From contig JAKSKU010000005.1 in the NCBI GenBank assembly GCA_024401565.1, forward strand, positions 23,329 to 87,328: a stretch of 64,000 nucleotides of DNA, read 5' to 3'. The notes beneath the pieces are model-generated. The model was not told where the DNA came from, made no database searches, and saw only the letters and a list, made by a program, of their open reading frames with translations. The first letter of the stretch is position 1, and the number at the start of each line of letters is the position of its first letter. Of the stretch, positions 1 through 8,128 are shown one piece after another. This DNA comes from Paludibacteraceae bacterium (lineage in GTDB: Bacteria > Bacteroidota > Bacteroidia > Bacteroidales > Paludibacteraceae). The position numbers were made by a program, and so were the translations under genes.

Positions 1-566
1 ATTACCATGACCCTTCCGTCAGTTACGATGCCGACAAGGACTCTTATTCCTACGTCGACGCCAACGGTGTCACTCGCAGAGCATTGACCAGCTCACTATA
101 CAGCAATGAGGACGGAGTGACTGTGACTGGAGCCGACCTATCCATGCAGTATAAATTGAAATGTGGCTTTGGGATCAAGTATAGTTACGCCTACACTCAT
201 ACCGACGGTGCTAATATAGGCAGCTACTTCACTCAGCCTCGCAACCATTCTATGACGTGGCGTGTGGACTATGACCATCAGTTTACTGACAACTATGGAT
301 TTAACATAGGTTTGAGCGGACGCATGCAAGGTAAGCCTCAAAAAGAAACCGAAGACGCAGATCCAGGCTACACACTATGGAAACTGATGCTTCAGCAACG
401 AATATGCAAAGGAGTCAAGGTGAATTTCACCGTCGACAACCTCTTCAACTTTATTCCGAAATTCTACGGTTATAGTTCACCTATGACCACAGGACGCAAC
501 TACAGCGTAGGAGCATCATTAGATATCGACCGTTTAATCAAAAAGAAAGATGAAATACAAAAGTAG
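1..566 (+). CDS. hmuR: TonB-dependent haem receptor, C-terminal end (5' partial)
   Basis: Only the last 188 codons are present. The frame is open from base 3, so the gene begins before the window; a TTG at base 84 is just an internal codon. The visible protein is rich in alternating aromatic and polar residues (IKYSYAYTHTDG, GYTLWKLMLQQR, GRNYSVGASLDI), as in the last strands of a TonB-dependent outer-membrane barrel. Such receptors move haem across the outer membrane using TonB energy. The name HmuR rests on context: the stop overlaps hmuS by 17 bases and hmuTUV follow, the order of the Porphyromonas gingivalis hmu operon. The end (KKKDEIQK) lacks the usual terminal aromatic residue. The family call is firm; haem specificity is inferred from the neighbours. 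Confidence 0.8.
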   Translation, partial: YHDPSVSYDADKDSYSYVDANGVTRRALTSSLYSNEDGVTVTGADLSMQYKLKCGFGIKYSYAYTHTDGANIGSYFTQPRNHSMTWRVDYDHQFTDNYGFNIGLSGRMQGKPQKETEDADPGYTLWKLMLQQRICKGVKVNFTVDNLFNFIPKFYGYSSPMTTGRNYSVGASLDIDRLIKKKDEIQK

Positions 567-3500
567 AATTAAACAAATTGTGTTACCTGCATTGGCAGCC
601 ATCCTTGTGGTGGTTGCCTTTGTAAGTGTCTATCGCACTTGGTTTTCAAGTACGAAAGTGGCATTTATCAACTACCAGGCTCTACAGCTTGGAGTAATCA
701 ACAAAGCCAACGACAATCCGATGATTGATATCGAGGAACTGCCACTGGAAAAAGTGAATGAGATTGAGAAATATGATATGGTTTTCATCAATGGCATGGG
801 GCTCCGCATCACAGAAGAGCAGCGAGACCATATTGAGATGGCTGCACTGTTGGGCCACCCTATCCTCACCACTATGGCCACTAATCCTGCCAATGCAATC
901 GTAGGTGTGGACAGCACAACAGCCGATACACTCAAAGCCTATCTGAACGGAGCAAGCCGAGTGAACTATCGATCAATGCTCAATTATGTCCGTACCCACG
1001 TCGACGGGAAAATAATATGCAAAGGAGAGATCGATTCCGTCGTTCCTCAACGTCGCTATCTTTTGATCCATTCCAATCTCGACAATCCCGACGATGAAGA
1101 GGTTGGATTCCAAAGTGTGGCTGAATATGAGTCGTATCTCGACAAACACAATATCAAACTCAATGGCAGTCATATCATCCTGACAGGAGCCATGGGTTCA
1201 CCGTATGAACTTTGTGCCGCTCTTGAAAAAGCCGGTCACACAGCATATATTCTGCCAAATGTCAATGCTCAGGCCGACATGGATATTCTCGACAGCATCG
1301 CGCCATCAGCAATTGTCAATTTTGCACACGGACGTATGGGCGACGCAATGGTTAGATATCTTGAACATACTAATATTCCTCTATTCTGTCCGCTTAATGT
1401 CAACACGCTCACAGAAGAGTGGATGGCAGACAAACAGGGAATGCAAGGCGGATTCCTATCCCAAAGTTTAGTTGTGCCCGAGGTCGACGGTGCAATCCGT
1501 CCCTACGTGCTTTTTGCCCAACGTACGAACGACGACGGACTTCGTGAGGTTTACACTATTCCAGACAGATTGGAGACATTCGTCAAGACATTGAATGGCT
1601 ACATCAACCTAAAGACGAAACCAAACAATGAGAAGAAGATTGCCATCGTCTACTTTGGCAATCCACTCCAGAATACACTTTCCGCCGCAGGTTTGGAAGG
1701 TATTCCGTCGCTCTACAACCTTTTGAAAAGGCTAAAATCAGAAGGCTATCGCGTCGACAATCTGCCAGCAAGAGTGGAAGATTTCCGTTTGAGCCAACAA
1801 GACTACGGAAATATCCAAATTATGCCACAACCGATGGCAGGAGAAGGATCAGACACGTTTGCCATCGTTCACGGTACTGGCAAAGAGCCAACTCTACAAT
1901 TCCAAGAAACATATCGTTGGATCCGTGATGAGTTCCAAGCCGATGCATTGATCCACTTCGGCACACACGGAGGTTTGGAATACACTCCACGCAAACAGGT
2001 GGCATTGTCGAGTGAGGATTGGCCAGACAAGATGGTCGGACATCTGCCTCATTTCTACATCTACACCATAGGCAATGTAGGAGAGGCGTTGATTGCTAAA
2101 CGACGCACGTATGCCGGAATACAAAGCCATCTAACGGCCCCGTTTATGGAGAGTGAGCTTCGCGACCAATACAAGGATTTGACTTCTGCTCTTGAGCAAT
2201 ACGGAGCCAAGCCATCAGATGAGAATGCTAACAAAGTAAAGATAATTGCTGTGGAGATGGGCATCCATCGTGATTTACGTTTGGATTCGAGCATCGTTTC
2301 CATCTGGAATGAACAGGAGATTGCCCGCGTAGAGCAGTTTGCAGAGGAGATCATAAACGAAAAGATGACAGGCCAGTTATACACCTTAGGTGAGCCGTAC
2401 GAAGATATTCGCATCACATCATCAGTCATAGCAATGGCAACCGACCCAATCGCATACAGTCTGTTGGCATTGGACAAACAGATGGGAAGAGTGGCAGACG
2501 ACGTGGAGAAGCATCAATCCCGTTTTAGCAAACAATACCTGCAACCGGCCCGCACGCTTGTCAACCAAATACTTAAAGGCGACGTGAAAGCCGACGACGC
2601 TTTGGTTTGCAGATTGACACACATCACGTCGGAACAACTTGCCAAAGCAAGAAAAATAGAGGATGACACCAAGCCAATGGATATGATGGCTATGATGCGG
2701 ATGATGGGATCTATGAAGAAAAAGGTAAAACCAGCCCCCATTGTCGACAACATATCGTCGACAACGGATTCTGCCAAGATTGCAAAGATGAAAGAGGCTG
2801 GCAAAGGTATGGATCCACGCAAAGCTTTGGCAATGGCCAAAATGATGGGAGCCCCTGCGTCCGCACTCAAAAAGATGGCAGAAGCGATGGGGCTAAAATC
2901 GTCTGAAGCCAACCAGGGCGGACAAGATATGGAGGAGATGATAGAGCAGTTTTTGCCTCATTACACCGAAGCAGAGAAAAACGAAAGTCGTGCCATAATG
3001 GAGTTTTGCCACACTATCGAAAACGTAACCAACTACCGTAGTGGACTACTTTCCGCACCAGAGCAAGAGATGAAATCACTGTTGAATGCCTTGAACGGTG
3101 GATATACAGCTCCGTCGACTGGAGGAGATGTGGTGAGCAATCCACGTACCTTGCCAACAGGACGAAACCTCTACGGAGTGAATGCCGAAAATACACCAAG
3201 TGCCAAAGCGTGGGAGAAAGGTAAAGAATTGGCAGAAAGCACAATCCAGATGTATCGCAAGGCTCATCACGACAGCATACCACGCAAAGTAAGTTTCACT
3301 CTGTGGAGCTCGGAATTTATCGAGACCGAAGGAGCTTCCATAGCTCAGATTTTCTATTTGCTTGGAATCGAGCCCATCCGTGATGCGTTCGGTCGTGTCA
3401 CTGATATCAGACTCATTCCAAGCGAACAACTTGGACGTCCTCGCATCGACGTGGTGGTGCAGACATCCGGCCAGCTACGAGACTTGGCAGCCTCACGTCT

Positions 3501-4569
3501 CTATCTCATCAACCGTGCTGTGACGATGGCTGCCGCAGCCAAAGATGATAAGTTTGAGAATCAGGTGGCAGCCGGTGTTCTCGAATCAGAACAATATCTG
3601 ACATCACAAGGGATATCCCCGAAGGAGGCTCGTGAGATGGCATCATTCAGAGTGTTTGGCGGTGTGAATGGCAACTACGGCACAGGCATACAAGGTATGG
3701 TGCAGAGCCAAGGTGGATGGCAGAACACAAGTGAGATAGCCGACGTCTATATGAATAATATGGGAGCATTCTATGGCAGCGTCGACGGGTGGGAACGCTA
3801 CAGCAAAGAGGCTTTCGCCGCCGCGCTAACTCGCACTGATGTGGTGACACAACCACGTCAATCCAACACTTGGGGTGCTCTTTCGCTCGACCACGTTTAC
3901 GAATTTATGGGAGGAATCAATCTTGCCGTCACTGAGGTCACAGGCAAAGAACCAGATGCCTATATGGCAGACTATCGCAACCGTAACCATAATCGTATGC
4001 AGGAGTTGAAAGAGGCTGTTGGCGTGGAGAGCCGCTCCACAATCTTCAATCCGACATACATCAAAGAGAAGATGAAAGGAGGAGCCTCATCAGCAGCTGG
4101 ATTTGCGGAAATCATACAAAACACCTACGGCTGGAGCGTGACACGTCAATCTACAATCGACCCTCAGATGTGGGATGAAATCTATGCCGTCTACGTGGAC
4201 GATAAATTCAAACTCGGCATCGACCAGTTTATAAGCCAACAAAATCCTGCCGCTATGGAGCAGATGGCGACGTCGATGCTCCAAGCTGCGGACAAAGGTT
4301 ATTTCCACGCCACTGACGCACAAAAGCAACAGTTGGGCAAAATCCAACAACAAGCTCGCGACAAACAACTTGAACAGCAACAGAATTACTCCCAGCAGAA
4401 TGAGCAGGAGCAGAAATCTGGCACCGTCTTAAAGAAAGAGACGCTGATGGATTCAGCTGAGACATCAACCACACTCGTCACAACATCGGTAGTGATCGGC
4501 ATAGCCATCGTGGTGCTGATTATCATACTTGTCGTGGTGCGCAAACGTCGTAAAGCAGAGGAAGAATAA
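550..4569 (+). CDS. hmuS: HmuS, CobN-like chelatase-family protein of haem operon
   Basis: 1339 residues, related to the large CobN/BchH subunit of cobalt and magnesium chelatases. In Bacteroidota hmu operons this family is linked to removing iron from haem rather than to cobalamin synthesis. The conserved CobN core is clear around residues 469-490 (HFGTHGGLEYTPRKQ). A membrane segment at residues 10-30 and a second at about 1305-1330 followed by RKRRK suggest a periplasmic body anchored at both ends, unlike soluble cytoplasmic CobN. Residues about 705-785 hold a Met-rich insertion (MDMMAMMRMMGSM and MAKMMGAP). The ATG lies inside the receptor gene's 3' end, so the genes are translationally coupled. 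No cobalamin genes are nearby, which supports the haem role. Automatic pipelines would probably name it cobaltochelatase CobN. Confidence 0.88.
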   Translation: MKYKSRIKQIVLPALAAILVVVAFVSVYRTWFSSTKVAFINYQALQLGVINKANDNPMIDIEELPLEKVNEIEKYDMVFINGMGLRITEEQRDHIEMAALLGHPILTTMATNPANAIVGVDSTTADTLKAYLNGASRVNYRSMLNYVRTHVDGKIICKGEIDSVVPQRRYLLIHSNLDNPDDEEVGFQSVAEYESYLDKHNIKLNGSHIILTGAMGSPYELCAALEKAGHTAYILPNVNAQADMDILDSIAPSAIVNFAHGRMGDAMVRYLEHTNIPLFCPLNVNTLTEEWMADKQGMQGGFLSQSLVVPEVDGAIRPYVLFAQRTNDDGLREVYTIPDRLETFVKTLNGYINLKTKPNNEKKIAIVYFGNPLQNTLSAAGLEGIPSLYNLLKRLKSEGYRVDNLPARVEDFRLSQQDYGNIQIMPQPMAGEGSDTFAIVHGTGKEPTLQFQETYRWIRDEFQADALIHFGTHGGLEYTPRKQVALSSEDWPDKMVGHLPHFYIYTIGNVGEALIAKRRTYAGIQSHLTAPFMESELRDQYKDLTSALEQYGAKPSDENANKVKIIAVEMGIHRDLRLDSSIVSIWNEQEIARVEQFAEEIINEKMTGQLYTLGEPYEDIRITSSVIAMATDPIAYSLLALDKQMGRVADDVEKHQSRFSKQYLQPARTLVNQILKGDVKADDALVCRLTHITSEQLAKARKIEDDTKPMDMMAMMRMMGSMKKKVKPAPIVDNISSTTDSAKIAKMKEAGKGMDPRKALAMAKMMGAPASALKKMAEAMGLKSSEANQGGQDMEEMIEQFLPHYTEAEKNESRAIMEFCHTIENVTNYRSGLLSAPEQEMKSLLNALNGGYTAPSTGGDVVSNPRTLPTGRNLYGVNAENTPSAKAWEKGKELAESTIQMYRKAHHDSIPRKVSFTLWSSEFIETEGASIAQIFYLLGIEPIRDAFGRVTDIRLIPSEQLGRPRIDVVVQTSGQLRDLAASRLYLINRAVTMAAAAKDDKFENQVAAGVLESEQYLTSQGISPKEAREMASFRVFGGVNGNYGTGIQGMVQSQGGWQNTSEIADVYMNNMGAFYGSVDGWERYSKEAFAAALTRTDVVTQPRQSNTWGALSLDHVYEFMGGINLAVTEVTGKEPDAYMADYRNRNHNRMQELKEAVGVESRSTIFNPTYIKEKMKGGASSAAGFAEIIQNTYGWSVTRQSTIDPQMWDEIYAVYVDDKFKLGIDQFISQQNPAAMEQMATSMLQAADKGYFHATDAQKQQLGKIQQQARDKQLEQQQNYSQQNEQEQKSGTVLKKETLMDSAETSTTLVTTSVVIGIAIVVLIIILVVVRKRRKAEEE

Positions 4570-4570
4570 T

Positions 4571-5242
4571 ATGGAGACGATAGTTCTTGTTCTGATGGTG
4601 CTGGTGTTTCTCAACACCTGGATAAAACTTACCTTTCTAAAGTGGTGGCAAGTGGCAGTGGTGACTGCCGCCTGCTCCATCTTTGTGGGGATGACGTGGG
4701 AATGGGCAATCCAGCAGAGCAGAAATGAGATTCAGGCGTGGTTGGCAAACCAACCATTGATGCTTGATGTGAGTGTGGTGCTTACGATTGAAGTGTTCTG
4801 GCAAATCGCCTACTGCATTCTCTCTGGAAAGATGTTGTATGGAGAGCCTATGCGACGTCGCACTATCTGGATCTATCGCATTCTACGCTTCTTTCCAGGC
4901 ATACTTGTTTTCCCCGTCCTATTCTACGCTTTGGTGCAAACCATCTACGCCTTTCCCGGCGTCGACTTTTCTATAATCGCGTGGACATTAGCAGGAGTTA
5001 TCGGAATAATAATGCCGACGGGAGCATGGGGATTACATTGGCTCATACCGGAGAAAGATTTGCGTCTGGAGGTGCTATTCCTACTATCCACACTGATTCT
5101 CATTCTTGGCGTCGTCGCCACAGTGAACGGCACTACAACCTTCCACGGTTCTGATCCGATAGAATGGCTCGCGTTGGCAACATTCTTCATTCTCGCCGTC
5201 GTCTGCGGCATCATTGGCTGGCTTAGATTTAATAATAAATAA
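4571..5242 (+). CDS. hmuT: HmuT, polytopic membrane protein of haem operon
   Basis: 223 residues, very hydrophobic, with about seven predicted membrane segments (roughly residues 4-20, 27-45, 65-85, 105-125, 132-152, 165-185 and 198-218). The start chosen is the ATG one base after the hmuS stop; an in-frame ATG 42 bases earlier lies inside hmuS and would add a non-hydrophobic head. Position between the CobN-like gene and the TolQ-like gene matches HmuT of hmuYRSTUV clusters, an inner-membrane protein of unknown mechanism. It has no ATPase or periplasmic-binding features, so it should not be confused with HmuT haem-binding proteins of Gram-negative ABC importers. Function is inferred from gene order. 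Confidence 0.75.
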   Translation: METIVLVLMVLVFLNTWIKLTFLKWWQVAVVTAACSIFVGMTWEWAIQQSRNEIQAWLANQPLMLDVSVVLTIEVFWQIAYCILSGKMLYGEPMRRRTIWIYRILRFFPGILVFPVLFYALVQTIYAFPGVDFSIIAWTLAGVIGIIMPTGAWGLHWLIPEKDLRLEVLFLLSTLILILGVVATVNGTTTFHGSDPIEWLALATFFILAVVCGIIGWLRFNNK

Positions 5243-5250
5243 TCAATAAA

Positions 5251-5392
5251 ACCGACACCAAAATTTTGTCAGTTTGCAACTGACAAAATTTTGGAATCGG
5301 CTACCAATCCGTTGGCTAAGTCCTCCGGACTATGGTCCAGCGGACCTTGCACGTAGTGATTGGTAGCCGATTCCTGTGCAACAGGTGTCGGA
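5251..5392. repeat. Nested palindromic element between hmuT and hmuU
   Basis: A 142-base block bounded by CCGACACC (5252-5259) and GGTGTCGG (5384-5391). Inside are a perfect 17-base hairpin with a 3-base loop (5258-5274 with 5278-5294) and a perfect 16-base inverted repeat (5294-5309 with 5358-5373) enclosing an imperfect GTCC/GGAC stem (about 5320-5346). A small CTGT-GCA-ACAG hairpin follows at 5374-5384. The arms abut, so the whole could fold as a cloverleaf. It separates hmuT from hmuU by 183 bases while the other hmu genes nearly touch, which suggests a mobile repeat of the MITE or REP type, or an RNA processing site. It contains no ORF. Confidence 0.8.
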
Positions 5393-5425
5393 ATCAAAAA
5401 GTAAAAACGAAAATTATATATAACA

Positions 5426-6013
5426 ATGGAAATTATCAGCGATATTCTCTACTGGATTTCAACAGGCTTATTAGTGCCTGTCATCATCATTTTGATTCTT
5501 CTTTTCATCCGATCACTCCTTCTCATCGGAAGTTTCTTCGGACAATACCTTGCCATCCACAAATCTGCCTCACAAGTGAGAAAGGCGTTGACTGGAGTGA
5601 CGAGGGAAAATGTCGACGCAGTGATTGAGCGTCTGCCAAAGAAGAGCGACATGCTCGTCAACCGATATATCAAAGCCATCATTGAAGCCAAAGACGAGCC
5701 GGCTGAAATCCAACGTCTGTTGGCAGAGTACGAGATTGAGGCAGACAAAGATCTGACCACTTCCAAGATGCTTGCCAAACTTGGCCCTATGATGGGATTG
5801 ATGGGAACGTTGATACCAATGGGACCAGCATTAGCAGGTTTGGCATCAGGAGATATAGATTCGATGGCACGCAATATGCAGGTGGCTTTCGCGACAACCG
5901 TCACTGGACTTGTAGCCGCAGCCATCGGATACGTCACTCAGCAAATCAAGCAACGTTGGTATCTGCAGGATATAACAAACTTGGAATATTTGTATGAGAT
6001 TCTAAAAAAATAA
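5426..6013 (+). CDS. hmuU: HmuU, MotA/TolQ/ExbB-family proton channel protein
   Basis: 195 residues with the three-segment layout of the family: a membrane segment at about residues 10-36, a cytoplasmic loop, and two close segments near 113-135 (LGPMMGLMGTLIPMGPALAG) and 150-172 (VAFATTVTGLVAAAIGYV). These conserved Gly/Pro/Thr helices are the TolQ/ExbB signature. Such proteins form proton channels that drive work in the envelope. In hmu operons this protein is paired with the DUF2149 protein HmuV, by analogy with ExbB-ExbD. It follows the palindromic element and precedes hmuV by 11 bases. Its energising partner and target are inferred, not shown. Confidence 0.85.
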   Translation: MEIISDILYWISTGLLVPVIIILILLFIRSLLLIGSFFGQYLAIHKSASQVRKALTGVTRENVDAVIERLPKKSDMLVNRYIKAIIEAKDEPAEIQRLLAEYEIEADKDLTTSKMLAKLGPMMGLMGTLIPMGPALAGLASGDIDSMARNMQVAFATTVTGLVAAAIGYVTQQIKQRWYLQDITNLEYLYEILKK

Positions 6014-6024
6014 TCGTAGAAAAG

Positions 6025-6351
6025 ATGAGACACAATCTATTAAAGAATCAAGAAGAGGACGACCCTATGTCAACGGTATCCAACCTTTTCGACGTCGCTA
6101 TGGTATTCGCCGTGGCACTTATGGTGGCATTGGTCACACGATTCAATATGACAGAGATGTTCAGCCAAGATGATTTCACGATGATCAAGAATCCAGGCAA
6201 AGAGAATATGGAGATCATAACCAAAGAAGGATCACAAATCAACAAGTATACTCCGAGTGAAGACCAATCACAGTCGGAAGGCAAACGAGGCAAAAAAGTC
6301 GGCATCGCCTACGAACTGGAAAACGGAGAAATCATCTACGTACCAGAATAA
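6025..6351 (+). CDS. hmuV: HmuV, DUF2149 family protein
   Basis: 108 residues with one membrane segment at about 19-40 (LFDVAMVFAVALMVALVTRF), a short cytoplasmic head, and a periplasmic tail ending YELENGEIIYVPE. This is the DUF2149 pattern and resembles a small ExbD/TolR-like partner for the channel protein encoded just upstream. It is the last gene of the cluster. The family and position are clear; the mechanism is unknown. Confidence 0.82.
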   Translation: MRHNLLKNQEEDDPMSTVSNLFDVAMVFAVALMVALVTRFNMTEMFSQDDFTMIKNPGKENMEIITKEGSQINKYTPSEDQSQSEGKRGKKVGIAYELENGEIIYVPE

Positions 6352-6355
6352 CAAA

Positions 6356-6387
6356 AACTCCCGTGCGACCTTCATCACACGGGAGTT
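6356..6387 (-). terminator. Intrinsic terminator for the phosphatase gene
   Basis: Perfect 10-base stem AACTCCCGTG (6356-6365) with CACGGGAGTT (6378-6387) and a 12-base loop. On the minus strand the stem runs straight into TTTTTG, so it ends the minus-strand gene at 6410. It may also act on the convergent hmu transcript. A near copy stands at 12071-12102. Confidence 0.8.
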
Positions 6388-6409
6388 GTATTTAGATCTC
6401 TTAAGCTAA

Positions 6410-7915
6410 TTATTTGATATAGCATTTTGAGACAGTACCGTCTTCACCAACCACGATATTTATACCCTTCTGCAAACAAGACTGATGTATTCCGTTTATC
6501 GAATAGATTCTCAACGGAGATTGCACACATGCCTGTGCCACCTGTTTGCATCCAGTATCAACTGAAAATCCTTCAAGCATTACTGAACGCAAATAGTCAA
6601 GATCCACTGCTTCGACACCTACACTTAACAAATAGTTGTAAAAACATCTGGCAAGGTCGTTTTCTGGTCCAAACTCACGGATATAAGGAATCACCTTGTC
6701 AAAACCATATGTCTCCGAACCACGAGGTCTGTCATTGCCAGAGAATGTAGACAATTCATAATCACGACAAAGATCAAGCTCACTCATACCTAACACTCCT
6801 CCAACAAGAAAAGAGAATGTGCCACAACGGTCGCACCCAATCGCGCAATGCCAATCAACATTCTTTCCTTCACGCAAACGCGCCACCACCCATTTCATAT
6901 CATTTGCATATACGAAACCATAATTAGCAAGGCCCTTGTAATATGACGAATTGTCGTATTTTTGATAATCAACATCATAGCCCAAAGGAGAATATGACAA
7001 CCTTGATTCCTCTCGTAAATCAAGTTCAGCCTTTACCTTAAGGTTGTCTTTAAAGTCATGTATTCCCGTTTTGGTGACACCTTCAAACTTACCGCTTCGA
7101 TAAAGCCTTCCATAACGAATAGGCTTTCCAAACTGAGTCATCCAGCCTCCCATGTCTCTGACGTTGCGGCATCCATCCACACGTATCATTCTCACTTGAC
7201 CAACAGTACGAAACACTCCACTCGCAACCTCAGCCACTGTTTTGTCCACATGCGTCTCCTCTACCTTATAATAATATGTCCTGTCAGGAATCATGTTGCA
7301 AATAGTATAGTTGTCGGCAAGCAAAGAGGCAGGATAAAATGTGACGCTGTCTGAAAAATTTTCATTCTCACTTACAGTTATGCAGATTCCTGCTATCTCA
7401 GAGACAGACGCACCAGGCGTCCACTTTACCACCTTACCATTAGGATAATCTCGGTCTGACTCACAATATTCCGATGTGTTGTAGTCAAGAATGACGCTTG
7501 TGTTGTAATCGGTATCATAATAATAAGTGCTGTCGGCCATATAAGCTTGCACTGCCGGATTCTCTATATTGACAATCTCAATCGACGGAATTGTATCGAC
7601 TATCACAGTATCGACTATCTCTGTGTCGACTGGAATTGTGTCCATTGGTAGTGTGTCGACTATGATTGTGTCCAACGGCAAAGAATCCATTGGAAGTGTA
7701 TCGACTATGATTGTGTCCAACGGCAGTGAATCCATTGGAAGTGTATCGACTGGGATTGAATTCAACGGTAGAGAATCTAAAGGAAGGCTGTCCAATGAAA
7801 CCGAATCCTCAGGAATAGAATCCTCAGGAAAAGTATCAATCGGAGGCGTCACTTCATTTTGGGACCAAACCAGACCAACAATAAATAAGAATGCAATAAG
7901 AATTCTAAATTTCAT
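6410..7915 (-). CDS. Secreted tyrosine phosphatase with Pro/Asp repeat linker and T9SS-like tail
   Basis: 501 residues. A signal peptide (MKFRILIAFLFIVGLVWSQ) is followed by a linker at about residues 20-115 made of short repeats of the DSLPLDT/VDTLPM type, then a fibronectin-like stretch. The phosphatase domain of the DSP3/Y_phosphatase3 kind runs about 245-430: it opens with CRNVRDMGG and carries the CX5R loop HCAIGCDRCG near residues 356-365, with Cys357 nucleophile and Arg363. The usual Thr after DR is Cys here. The end (IYSINGIHQSCLQKGINIVV) resembles T9SS sorting domains of Prevotella-like bacteria, so the protein is probably exported to the surface. It stands alone with its own promoter and terminator. 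Substrate unknown. Confidence 0.85.
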   Translation of the reverse strand: MKFRILIAFLFIVGLVWSQNEVTPPIDTFPEDSIPEDSVSLDSLPLDSLPLNSIPVDTLPMDSLPLDTIIVDTLPMDSLPLDTIIVDTLPMDTIPVDTEIVDTVIVDTIPSIEIVNIENPAVQAYMADSTYYYDTDYNTSVILDYNTSEYCESDRDYPNGKVVKWTPGASVSEIAGICITVSENENFSDSVTFYPASLLADNYTICNMIPDRTYYYKVEETHVDKTVAEVASGVFRTVGQVRMIRVDGCRNVRDMGGWMTQFGKPIRYGRLYRSGKFEGVTKTGIHDFKDNLKVKAELDLREESRLSYSPLGYDVDYQKYDNSSYYKGLANYGFVYANDMKWVVARLREGKNVDWHCAIGCDRCGTFSFLVGGVLGMSELDLCRDYELSTFSGNDRPRGSETYGFDKVIPYIREFGPENDLARCFYNYLLSVGVEAVDLDYLRSVMLEGFSVDTGCKQVAQACVQSPLRIYSINGIHQSCLQKGINIVVGEDGTVSKCYIK

Positions 7916-7956
7916 TTCTAAACTCTAAAGTATTCTATTGTAATAAACCACGTCTG

Positions 7957-7964
7957 CAAAAATA
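7957..7964 (-). promoter_or_regulatory. Bacteroidota -7 box for the phosphatase gene
   Basis: On the minus strand the bases read TATTTTTG, matching TAnnTTTG, 42 bases upstream of the ATG at 7915. No clear -33 element was seen. Confidence 0.5.
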
Positions 7965-8028
7965 CAGTATTTTGTCATGTATAACACAATAAAACTGACA
8001 AATCATTCAAACAATTGCATATATACAG

Positions 8029-8046
8029 TATATTTGAGTATTTTTG
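8029..8046 (+). promoter_or_regulatory. Two overlapping -7 boxes for the AlbA-domain gene
   Basis: TATATTTG (8029-8036) and TATTTTTG (8039-8046) both fit TAnnTTTG. They lie about 85-100 bases ahead of the chosen ATG at 8129, and would put transcription start close to or after base 8050. That argues against the upstream in-frame ATG at 8060 being the main start. Confidence 0.5.
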
Positions 8047-8128
8047 TTTGAGAATTTAAGTGGGGCAACCGACTCTATCAAACTTGATTGCAGACAAACA
8101 TATCAAAAAAAACGAGGCCACAACAATA

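Noticed and set aside
550-4569. Cobalamin biosynthesis cobaltochelatase CobN
   Set aside because: The protein has membrane anchors at both ends and sits in a hmuR-T-U-V context with no cobalamin genes; the haem-operon HmuS reading fits better.
5294-5373. tRNA or tmRNA-like gene
   Set aside because: The folded block has a 16-base perfect outer stem and no T-loop GTTCRA or anticodon arm of tRNA size.
7569-7928. 119-residue plus-strand protein rich in Ser, Ile and Val
   Set aside because: It is the antisense shadow of the repeat linker of the secreted phosphatase; the low-complexity repeats keep the frame open.
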